This document shows positions 23,986 through 30,651 of a stretch of 34,642 nt of DNA, one piece after another. The position numbers and the translations under genes are program-made. The stretch is from Anaerolineae bacterium. GTDB taxonomy: Bacteria > Chloroflexota > Anaerolineae > SpSt-600. A model generated the notes under the pieces. That model was not told where the DNA came from and did not search any database. It saw nothing but the letters and a program-made list of their open reading frames with translations. The number at the start of each line of letters is the position of its first letter. Position 1 is the first letter of the stretch. Where the stretch lies: positions 1 through 34,642 of the forward strand of contig JAPWUT010000001.1 in the NCBI GenBank assembly GCA_028275425.1. Reading direction: 5' to 3'.

Positions 23986-25035
23986 ATGGCTGAGAAGATG
24001 AGAGCTCTCCTCAAAAAGAAGCCAGGCCCTGGCTTGGAAATGGATTTGGTCGATATACCCCATCCCGGCCCGAACGAAATCCTGGTAAAGGTGCGGGCTA
24101 CATCCATCTGTGGAACCGATGTGCACATATACAAGTGGGATGCCTGGGCTCAAAGCCGCATAAAACCACCTCTAATCATAGGCCATGAGTTCTGCGGAGA
24201 AGTGGTGGAAGTAGGGAAAGAAGTCAAAAGCATCAAAGTAGGAGATTTCATCTCCGCCGAAAGCCACATCCCCGATTACACCTGCCCGGTCTGCCGCAAG
24301 GGACAACCCCACATCTGCCAAAACCTCAAAATCCTCGGAGTTGATACCAACGGCTCCTTCGCCGAATACGTGGTTATACCCGAAATATGCGCCTGGAAGA
24401 GTGACCCTAACCTGGACCCAGCCATAGCTTCCATCCAGGAGCCTCTGGGGAATGCCGTTTACGCCGTTCTGGCTGAGCCGATTTCAGGTAAAACGGTGGC
24501 AGTTTTTGGCGATGGGCCAGCAGGGAACAATGCTGTAGCAGTGGCTAAGGCGGCGGGAGCAGGCACAATCTTCCAAATAGGTAAGCACCGCTCTCGCCTG
24601 GAAATTGGCCGGAAGATGGGAGCTGATTTCTCCATAAATGTTGCCGAAGGGCAGGACCCAGTTAAAATAATACTGGAAAAGACCGAAGGCGTTGGAGTGG
24701 ATGTGGTCCTGGAGATGGCCGGAAGCCAGCAGGCTTTGGAGCAAGGATTTGCCGTTTTACGCAAAGGAGGCAGGTTCACCGCTTTCGGTATACCTTCGGA
24801 TAAGGTCTCTCTGGATTGGGCCAATGCCCTAATCTTCAAAGGGGCCCACGTAATCGGGATAAACGGCCGCCTCATGTGGGAAACTTGGTACCAAATGGCC
24901 GAACTGCTTAAATCGGGCAAGCTTGACCCCTCGCCTATAATCACCCACAAAATACCGTTGGACAACTTTGAAGAAGGCTTCCGCTTGCTGACTTCGCCGG
25001 AAAGGGACGTGGGGAAAGTGGTAATGTTCCCTTAA
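23986..25035 (+). CDS. tdh: Zinc-dependent medium-chain dehydrogenase, L-threonine 3-dehydrogenase-like
   Basis: A 349-residue MDR-family protein aligning along its length with Tdh, which oxidises L-threonine to 2-amino-3-oxobutyrate with NAD+. Catalytic zinc ligands are C42 (ICGTD), H67 and E68 (GHEFCGE) and probably E152. The structural zinc site has C100, C103 and C111, but the first of the four usual cysteines is Asp (D97 in HIPDYTCPVC). The nucleotide-binding motif is VAVFGDGPAGNNAVAVA. AAGGAGGAGG precedes the ATG. It is followed after 12 nt by a phosphate butyryltransferase-like gene, which suggests fermentative use. Another polyol or alcohol MDR specificity is possible. Confidence 0.85.
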   Translation: MAEKMRALLKKKPGPGLEMDLVDIPHPGPNEILVKVRATSICGTDVHIYKWDAWAQSRIKPPLIIGHEFCGEVVEVGKEVKSIKVGDFISAESHIPDYTCPVCRKGQPHICQNLKILGVDTNGSFAEYVVIPEICAWKSDPNLDPAIASIQEPLGNAVYAVLAEPISGKTVAVFGDGPAGNNAVAVAKAAGAGTIFQIGKHRSRLEIGRKMGADFSINVAEGQDPVKIILEKTEGVGVDVVLEMAGSQQALEQGFAVLRKGGRFTAFGIPSDKVSLDWANALIFKGAHVIGINGRLMWETWYQMAELLKSGKLDPSPIITHKIPLDNFEEGFRLLTSPERDVGKVVMFP

Positions 25036-25047
25036 GGGGTAGGAGTT

Positions 25048-25974
25048 ATGGCCGTTGAGAGCTTTGCCCAGATGGTTGAGCTGGCCCGCAACAGGGGGCC
25101 AAAGCGAGTAGCCGTTGCGGCTGCGCACGACCCGGAAGTCCTCCTTTCTTTTGAAGAAGCCCGCAAAGCCGGCTTGGAAATATCCGGCTATCTGGTCGGG
25201 GATGCCCACGCCATTGAAGCCATTGCCAGGCAAGAAGGCATATCCTTGGCCGATTTTGAGGTAATCCACGAACCTGAACCCACTAAAGCGGCCCGAACGG
25301 TTGTCCTTCTGGCCAGAGAAGGGAAAGCCGATATCGTGATAAAAGGGCAGCTCAAAACGGCCGAGCTTTTATCCGTAGCCCTCAATAGGGAAATAGGCCT
25401 GAGGGATAAAACTTTGATGACCCATGTGGGGATATTTGAGATACCGGGGATGCACAAGCTCATTTACATAAGCGATAGCGGCGTTGTCCCCTACCCCGAT
25501 GTCTATCAGAAGCTGGAGATAATCCGAAATGCGGTGGAAGTAGCTCATCGCTTTGGGTTAGAGATGCCCAAAGTGGCCATATTGGCCGCTACCGAGGCTG
25601 TTCACCCCAAAATCCCAGCTTCCATTGATGCCTTAGCTTTGGCCAAAATGGCTGAGCAGGGCTGGATAGAAGGGGCCATCGTTGATGGCCCAATGGCTTT
25701 GGATACGGCAATTTCGGAGTATTCAGCCAGGGTTAAAGGGATAAAATCCCCCGTGGCCGGCCAGGCCGATATCCTCATCGTCCCCAATGTAGAGGCGGGC
25801 AACATCATGGCTAAGGGAATCCTATACTTCGCCCGGGCCAGGATGGCCGGCCACGTTGTGGGGGCAAAAGTCCCAATCCTCATAAATTCCAGAGCCGACG
25901 AAGCCGAAACTCGCTTCCTATCCTTAGCTATGGCCATTTACCTCAGCACCGAGCCCGCAACCCAATCCAAGTAA
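25048..25974 (+). CDS. ptb: Phosphate butyryltransferase/acetyltransferase-family enzyme
   Basis: A 308-residue protein of the PTA/PTB family, matching Ptb in length. Typical stretches are DIVIKGQLKTAELLSVALN, YISDSGVVPYPD, VAILAATEAVHPKIPAS and DILIVPNVEAGNIMAKGI. The enzyme swaps acyl groups between CoA and phosphate, usually upstream of an acid kinase making ATP. No butyrate or acetate kinase gene is in the window. TAGGAGTT precedes the ATG, and the gene is co-transcribed with the dehydrogenase. The last 37 nt overlap the convergent cutA gene. The acyl-chain specificity is not determined. Confidence 0.9.
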   Translation: MAVESFAQMVELARNRGPKRVAVAAAHDPEVLLSFEEARKAGLEISGYLVGDAHAIEAIARQEGISLADFEVIHEPEPTKAARTVVLLAREGKADIVIKGQLKTAELLSVALNREIGLRDKTLMTHVGIFEIPGMHKLIYISDSGVVPYPDVYQKLEIIRNAVEVAHRFGLEMPKVAILAATEAVHPKIPASIDALALAKMAEQGWIEGAIVDGPMALDTAISEYSARVKGIKSPVAGQADILIVPNVEAGNIMAKGILYFARARMAGHVVGAKVPILINSRADEAETRFLSLAMAIYLSTEPATQSK

Positions 25975-26261
25975 CCCTTGTATCCGGCCTTTATCGGTAG
26001 GGCTATGATTTCGGGCACGGTGTAGGAGTGAAGTTCCTTCACTTTGGCCTCTAAGGCGGGGAAAGCAGAGGCGGTGGTTTTGGCTATCATTAAAGCTTCT
26101 TTATCTTCCTGAAGCTTCCCCTCCCACCAGTAGAAAGAGAAAACCTGGGGCACGATGTTGACGCAGGCGGCAAGCTTTTCTTCAACAAGAGCACGGGCAA
26201 TCTTAATGGCTTCGTCAACAGAGCTTGTGGTTATGAAAACGACGATGAACTCCCCTTCCAT
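25938..26261 (-). CDS. cutA: CutA1-family protein
   Basis: A 107-residue protein with the CutA1 pattern: FIVVFITTSSVDEAIKIAR, LAACVNIVPQVFSFYWW, and the C-terminal HSYTVPEIIALPI. CutA1 is a small trimeric protein linked to divalent-cation tolerance in E. coli, with unclear biochemical role. I chose the ATG at 26261 because GAGGTGA lies just upstream and it follows the RNase Z stop by 10 nt; a longer frame starting at 26294 overlaps that gene. The 3' end overlaps the convergent ptb gene. Confidence 0.93.
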   Translation of the reverse strand: MEGEFIVVFITTSSVDEAIKIARALVEEKLAACVNIVPQVFSFYWWEGKLQEDKEALMIAKTTASAFPALEAKVKELHSYTVPEIIALPIKAGYKGYLDWVAGSVLR

Positions 26262-26271
26262 GGCCTTCACC

Positions 26272-27189
26272 TCAGCTTGCTTTCTTGACCACAACCCTGT
26301 CTAAGTCGTTCACTACGGTAGTGTTGGGGAAAATTGCTGCGGCCTCTTCCAGGACTTCGTTTGAGTTGTAGCGCCTGGATATGTGGATGAGGTAAAGGTG
26401 TTGGACCTCTGCTTCCAGGGCTAAGCGCGCGGCTTGAGCGGCAGTTATGTGGCCATACTGTCGGGCCAGCTCTTTTTCCGACTCAAGGTATGTAGCTTCT
26501 ATCACCAAAGCATCGGCTTTGTAGGCGGCTTCGGCGAGGTTGCGGGTTGAAGAGGCATCCCCCACAAAGACCAATTTCGCTCCGGGGACAGGAGGCCCCA
26601 AGACTTCATCGGGGGTAACGGTTCGGCCGTTGGGCAAGGTTATTGATTCCCCTTGGACGAGGCGACGCCTCTCAGGGCCGGCAGGTACTCCGAGGGCTTC
26701 GGCTTTTTCCACAAGGAATGGACGCTTAGGCTTCTCTTCAAAGATGAATCCAAAGGAATCGGCTCCTTTGTGGATTACCCTGAAGGCCCTGAGGGTGAAC
26801 TTTTCATCCTCCATGATAACCCCCGGCCCGATTTCGTGGTAGACGATGTTTATGGGGGGGATTTCGTCCATGAAGACCACTTTCATAAGGAGTTTTACCC
26901 GGCGGAGGGCCATTTTTCCCGCGTATATCTCAACCTCGTTTATTGCTTCCCAACGGGCGAAAGTTGATATCAGCCCTCCAAGGCCGAGGATGTGGTCAAG
27001 GTGGCCGTGAGTTAGGAGGATTTTGTTCAAGCGCCGGAAGCCAAGCCCGCTCTTCAGGATTTGCCTTTGGGTCCCCTCCCCGCAATCAATCAGGAAGCGG
27101 TGCTGGTTGTAAATGACAACCGCCGCCGGCAAATTCCTCTGCACTGAGGGAGCCGAGGCCGAGGTCCCCAAGAAGACGATTTCAAACAT
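26272..27189 (-). CDS. rnz: Ribonuclease Z (tRNA 3' processing endonuclease)
   Basis: A 305-residue metallo-beta-lactamase-fold protein. It has the zinc motif THGHLDH (residues 60-66), FLIDCGEGTQRQI before it, HKGADSFGF, the FVGDASST aspartate and LYLIHISRRY near the end, all typical of RNase Z. The enzyme cleaves tRNA precursors after the discriminator base. The tRNA-Gln gene upstream lacks an encoded CCA, so this processing would be needed. The ATG follows the upstream Kelch-protein stop with AAGGG between them. Confidence 0.93.
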   Translation of the reverse strand: MFEIVFLGTSASAPSVQRNLPAAVVIYNQHRFLIDCGEGTQRQILKSGLGFRRLNKILLTHGHLDHILGLGGLISTFARWEAINEVEIYAGKMALRRVKLLMKVVFMDEIPPINIVYHEIGPGVIMEDEKFTLRAFRVIHKGADSFGFIFEEKPKRPFLVEKAEALGVPAGPERRRLVQGESITLPNGRTVTPDEVLGPPVPGAKLVFVGDASSTRNLAEAAYKADALVIEATYLESEKELARQYGHITAAQAARLALEAEVQHLYLIHISRRYNSNEVLEEAAAIFPNTTVVNDLDRVVVKKAS

Positions 27190-27193
27190 CCCT

Positions 27194-28471
27194 TTACCTC
27201 TGAACTTGCGGGAGCATTATGGTGAAAATGGCTTGATATTCCTCCACTAAGGCCAAAGGCTCTCCGCTCTTCCCTCCTACGGCGTAAATTTTATTGCCAA
27301 TGGCTACAACCCCCAAATTCCTCCACTCCCCTAAGATTGGGCTATCAAAGGGCGTCCAGAGGTCGGCTTTGGGATCGTACCGCTCATTGTGGGCCAAGTA
27401 GTTCTTCCACCCCCCTCCTACAGCGTATATCCAGGGGCCGATGGAGCTCATCCCGAACCCAGCCCTGCCCAGAATCATAGGGGAACGCTTCTGCCAAAGC
27501 TTCTTTTGGGGGTCAAACTCCTCCACTTCCCTCAATTCCCGTGAGCCATTGATTCCTCCGGCAACGTAGATGCGGTCATTTAGGACAGCGGCAGCAGCAA
27601 AGGCCCTCGGGGTAGGCATAGGCGGTAGCTCTTGCCAACTATCGGCTTCGGGGTCGTATAGGAAAGCTTTATTTATGGCCCTTTTCCCATCCCATCCGCC
27701 GAATAGGTAAATTTTCCCCTGGTAAGAGGCGATGGCGTAGCCACATAGAGGCATGGGAAGCGAAGCCCCCCTTGTCCAGGCATCCCCAGCAGGGTCGTAT
27801 ATTTCCAATGCATCGGTTAAAGTGCCATCGGGGGTATAGCCGCCTGGGATGTAGATTTTGCCCCCCAAGGATGCAGCGGCGATGTTGCTTACCGGGATAG
27901 GCTTAGGAGCTTTTTCCTCCCACCTATTTTGGCCGGGGTAGTAAGCCAGGACTTTCCCGTCAACGTTTCCGGCCACTTCCCCTCCGATGATGATTATCGC
28001 TCCTTCCCAGGAGCTTACGGCCATCCTGGTGCGTGGGGAGGGGAGGAAGCTTTTGAGGAGCCAGCGGCCCGAAGCCATCATAGCTGCAGGGCGGGAAGGG
28101 GAGGTAACGTCGGCCAGGAAAGAGGAGGAGCCTCTGGCTTGGATTGGCGAAATCCAAGGCATGGCTACCAGTATGGAGGCAAGGAGCAACGCGCTGAGCA
28201 GGAAGGCTTTCTTCCACAGGGGCAGAGGGGCAACCCGGGTTTCCGGGGGCTTGAGGCTTACTTCCCCAACTTCAATCCACCCCTCTTTTATGGCCAACGT
28301 AACGGCCTCGGTTCGGGATTGGACCCCCAGCTTTTCAAAGATGTTGCGGAGGTGGACTTTAACGGTGTTGGTGCTTATGTACAGTTTGCTGGCTATCTGC
28401 TCGTTAGTGGCTCCCAAAGCGGCCATTTTCAGGATTTCCAGCTCCCTTTGGCTTAGGGGGCACTTTTCCAT
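27194..28471 (-). CDS. Membrane-bound LuxR-type HTH protein with a Kelch propeller
   Basis: This 425-residue protein combines three parts. Residues 5-65 are a LuxR/NarL DNA-binding helix-turn-helix (LSQRELEILKMAALGATNEQ, then STNTVKVHLRNIFEKLGV). Residues 88-108 form one transmembrane segment after KK. Residues 125-420 contain six Kelch blades with the repeated GGxIYxxGG pattern (GGKIYIPGG, QGKIYLFGG, NDRIYVAGG, GNKIYAVGG). The topology implies a cytoplasmic DNA-binding head and an external propeller. It looks like a one-component sensor-regulator whose ligand binds outside the membrane. There is no receiver domain and no kinase nearby. Upstream of the ATG lies GAGGTGGACT. Target genes are unknown; autoregulation or control of the surface proteins is only a guess. 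Confidence 0.88.
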   Translation of the reverse strand: MEKCPLSQRELEILKMAALGATNEQIASKLYISTNTVKVHLRNIFEKLGVQSRTEAVTLAIKEGWIEVGEVSLKPPETRVAPLPLWKKAFLLSALLLASILVAMPWISPIQARGSSSFLADVTSPSRPAAMMASGRWLLKSFLPSPRTRMAVSSWEGAIIIIGGEVAGNVDGKVLAYYPGQNRWEEKAPKPIPVSNIAAASLGGKIYIPGGYTPDGTLTDALEIYDPAGDAWTRGASLPMPLCGYAIASYQGKIYLFGGWDGKRAINKAFLYDPEADSWQELPPMPTPRAFAAAAVLNDRIYVAGGINGSRELREVEEFDPQKKLWQKRSPMILGRAGFGMSSIGPWIYAVGGGWKNYLAHNERYDPKADLWTPFDSPILGEWRNLGVVAIGNKIYAVGGKSGEPLALVEEYQAIFTIMLPQVQR

Positions 28472-28669
28472 AGTCCACCTCTGGAAGACTCCGCTTACTT
28501 TTTAAGTTTACCTCAGAGCTTACGAAGTGCGCAAATGCTAATAATTCGCCGGTATGTTCGTTCCCTCTTCTCGCTCACGTGGGTGGTCTTAAGCGATTTC
28601 CTATCCCAGTTGGGCTGGGGGTTAAGTCGCAAGGGGGTACGGATTTTGCCTTGTGAGCTAAAAATTAAA

Positions 28670-28741
28670 TTCGGGGGCCAGGATTCGAACCTGGACCGAG
28701 GGATCCAAAGTCCCTTGTCCTGCCCATTAGACGACCCCCGA
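28670..28741 (-). tRNA. tRNA-Gln (anticodon TTG)
   Basis: Read on the minus strand, the 72-nt gene folds as a cloverleaf. The acceptor stem is TCGGGGG/CCCCCGA. A D-arm begins at GTC and closes with GAC. The anticodon stem AGGGA/TCCCT closes the loop CTTTGGA, with anticodon TTG. The T-arm is CCAGG-TTCGAAT-CCTGG, and the discriminator is A. The 3' CCA is not encoded. Confidence 0.96.
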
Positions 28742-28751
28742 ATGCACTTTT

Positions 28752-28780
28752 ATTATAGCATCAATCGGCGAAGGAAGCAA
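28752..28780 (-). promoter_or_regulatory. Promoter of tRNA-Gln
   Basis: On the minus strand, TTGCTT (28775-28780) and a perfect TATAAT (28752-28757) are separated by 17 bp, with the -10 placed 10 nt before the tRNA 5' end. Confidence 0.75.
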
Positions 28781-28852
28781 GAGCTTAGAGCACTTGCGCC
28801 ACTTTCCCCCCTCGTTGGGGGGGGCAGGCTTATGAGCTATGCACCTCGGAAA

Positions 28853-28881
28853 TTGACGGGATGGGTTTGGCATGATAAAAT
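28853..28881 (+). promoter_or_regulatory. Promoter of upp
   Basis: TTGACG (28853-28858) and TAAAAT (28876-28881) are separated by 17 bp, 25 nt before the ATG at 28907. It is divergent from the tRNA-Gln promoter. Confidence 0.8.
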
Positions 28882-28906
28882 GGAAAAAATCTTAAGGAGG
28901 GGAAAA

Positions 28907-29560
28907 ATGGGTCAGGTTTATGTCTCCAATCATCCGCTGGTCCAGCACAAGCTGACCATATTGAGGGACATAAACACTGAGCCGAAGCGCTTCCGGGAGC
29001 TTCTTAGGGAAATAACTTGGCTCCTCCTCTATGAAGCCACCAGGGACCTCGCAGTGGAAGAGAAGCAAGTGACCACCCCCTTAGGGACAGCGGTTGGGGT
29101 CCAGCTTACCGAAGATATAGCCTTCTGCCCCATCTTGAGGGCCGGCCTCGGCATGATAGAGCCGGCTTTGGAATTAATCCCAGGAGCTCAGGTCTGGCAC
29201 ATAGGGATTTATCGGGACCACAAGACCCTCAAGCCCATTGAGTATTACACAAGCCTTCCGAAGAAAGCCACTGCCCAGGTGGCCATAATCCTGGACCCGA
29301 TGTTAGCCACAGGGGGGTCGGCTGTGATGGCCGGCACTCTCCTCAAGGGCATTGGGGTCCCGAGGATAAAATTTGTGGGGATAATAGCGGCTCCGGAAGG
29401 GTTAGAAAAGCTTCGCAATTCCCATCCGGACATAGACGTCTTTGTGGCGGCGGTGGACAAATACCTCACCCCCGAACCTCAGAAGCCGGGGGACCCGCCG
29501 GCCGGGTACATCGTTCCAGGCCTTGGTGATGCCGGAGACCGCCAGTTCGGCACAAGCTAA
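28907..29560 (+). CDS. upp: Uracil phosphoribosyltransferase
   Basis: A 217-residue enzyme that converts uracil and PRPP to UMP in pyrimidine salvage. It begins MGQVYVSNHPLVQHKLTILR, typical of Upp, and contains ILRAGLGM and the PRPP-binding ILDPMLATGGSA. The uracil-contact region near the end is GYIVPGLGDAGDR. A much longer in-frame frame from 28535 reads through the tRNA region and the promoter, so the ATG at 28907, preceded by AAGGAGG (28894-28900), is the real start. Confidence 0.96.
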   Translation: MGQVYVSNHPLVQHKLTILRDINTEPKRFRELLREITWLLLYEATRDLAVEEKQVTTPLGTAVGVQLTEDIAFCPILRAGLGMIEPALELIPGAQVWHIGIYRDHKTLKPIEYYTSLPKKATAQVAIILDPMLATGGSAVMAGTLLKGIGVPRIKFVGIIAAPEGLEKLRNSHPDIDVFVAAVDKYLTPEPQKPGDPPAGYIVPGLGDAGDRQFGTS

Positions 29561-29583
29561 GGCCTTAAGAAGGAGGGAGGCCG

Positions 29584-30117
29584 ATTAGCTTAAGGGATTG
29601 GTATTCCGGTCTTTCTCATTCACAGAGGCTTACTTATGGCTTCCTTTTAGCCATAATCTTAGCCACTTTGCCATGCTACTGCCTTGGGTTCTTGGCCTTG
29701 GCCTTCGCTCCACCGCGTAAGCCCATATCCACCCCCATAATATGGCCTTCTCCTATCCCTACCTTCACCCCTACCTCCACCTCCAGCCCTACCCCCACTT
29801 TTACCCTAATCCCAACCCCTACTCAGCGGCCTCCCTTCCCTACCTTTACCCCTACGAAAACTGCTACCCCAACCTTTACCCCAACTCAGACTTTCACCCC
29901 CACTCCTACCGAAACCATCACCCCAACCCTTACACCCACTCCAACCGGAACTTTTACCCCCACCCCTACCGAGACCTTCACCCCTACGCCTACCGAGACG
30001 TTAACCCCTACTCCTACTGAAACCTTCACGCCTACCCCTACCGAGACTTTTACCCCGGCCCCTCCAGAAACCCTTACCCCCTCTCCTACCGCAACTTCTA
30101 CCGGGCTCAAGCCATAA
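29584..30117 (+). CDS. Secreted or anchored Pro/Thr-repeat protein, probable ATT start
   Basis: The frame encodes a hydrophobic leader (LTYGFLLAIILATLP, then CYCLGFLALAFA) followed by a tail of about 130 residues made almost only of Pro, Thr, Phe and Glu. The repeat is TPTPTETF. The tail ends STGLKP with no sorting signal. The first conventional start in frame, TTG at 29668, would cut the leader in half. The frame is open back to a stop at 29566. AAGGAGG (29570-29576) lies exactly 7 nt before an ATT codon at 29584, so I propose ATT initiation and a 177-residue product. Probably a cell-wall or surface spacer protein. The function is unknown. Confidence 0.6.
   Translation: MSLRDWYSGLSHSQRLTYGFLLAIILATLPCYCLGFLALAFAPPRKPISTPIIWPSPIPTFTPTSTSSPTPTFTLIPTPTQRPPFPTFTPTKTATPTFTPTQTFTPTPTETITPTLTPTPTGTFTPTPTETFTPTPTETLTPTPTETFTPTPTETFTPAPPETLTPSPTATSTGLKP
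29880..30100 (+). repeat. 24-bp tandem repeat encoding TPTPTETF
   Basis: About eight degenerate 24-bp units of the type ACCCCTACYGAGACNTTCAC encode the eight-residue repeat. Variation lies mainly at third codon positions, which suggests selection on the protein. Not a CRISPR: there are no spacers. Confidence 0.85.
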
Positions 30118-30254
30118 AGATTACTCCTGGCTCTATTGCTTGTCAGTAGCTGGGATAATGCAGAGCTGCGCCAAGGCGCGGGAAAATTAACGGGCAAGCG
30201 ACAAATAAAAAGGGAGATTAGCGCAAAGCCGCGGTTTACACTCTGGAACATACC

Positions 30255-30283
30255 TTGACAAAAAGGGTAAAATCTGCTATAGT
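30255..30283 (+). promoter_or_regulatory. Promoter for the LPXTG-protein gene
   Basis: TTGACA (30255-30260) and TATAGT (30278-30283) are separated by 17 bp, 22 nt before the ATG at 30306. GGGAGGG precedes that ATG. Confidence 0.82.
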
Positions 30284-30305
30284 AAAACGTGGGAGGGCTG
30301 AAACA

Positions 30306-30632
30306 ATGGCCTCACGATTTTGCTTTTTTGCTTTTGCTCTGGTTTTGCTTGCGCTGGCCATAACCCCCCTCAACAGTGCAGAGGTGTTCGCTGGGTTCAC
30401 TCCCACCTTTACTCCAACCCCAACTTTTACCCCTGTCCCACCTACGCCTACCCCTGTCCCACCCCCACCTGCGCCCACGCCCTTGCCTCCTACCCCAACC
30501 CCGACCCTTGCTCCTCTGCTTCCCGTTACCGGAGGCTCCTTTGGTTTTGCCCACGGCTTGATAATCTTTTCAGGTCTAATCGCTTTTGTGGCAGGAATTT
30601 TGGGCCTTTTGAGGAGAAATTTTAGGGCATAA
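30306..30632 (+). CDS. LPXTG-anchored Pro/Thr-rich surface protein
   Basis: A 108-residue protein with a signal peptide (FFAFALVLLALAITPLNSAEVFA), a Pro/Thr-rich stalk (PTFTPTPTFTPVPPTPTPV) and a classic sortase sorting signal. The signal is LPVTG at about residues 74-78, then the hydrophobic segment HGLIIFSGLIAFVAGILG and the basic tail LRRNFRA. Mature protein would be little more than a stalk, so it may act as a spacer or adaptor. The promoter overlaps the codons of a longer in-frame frame from 30255, so the ATG at 30306 is the true start. No sortase gene is in the window. Confidence 0.85.
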   Translation: MASRFCFFAFALVLLALAITPLNSAEVFAGFTPTFTPTPTFTPVPPTPTPVPPPPAPTPLPPTPTPTLAPLLPVTGGSFGFAHGLIIFSGLIAFVAGILGLLRRNFRA

Positions 30633-30651
30633 AAAGCCAAGGGGGTAGATT

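Noticed and set aside
28535..28906. N-terminal extension of upp from 28535
   Set aside because: It would read through the antisense tRNA-Gln gene and the upp promoter. The ATG at 28907 has a strong Shine-Dalgarno and matches the family's N-terminus.
29750..30110. CRISPR-like short repeats
   Set aside because: The 24-bp repeats are contiguous, in frame and encode a Pro/Thr repeat protein.
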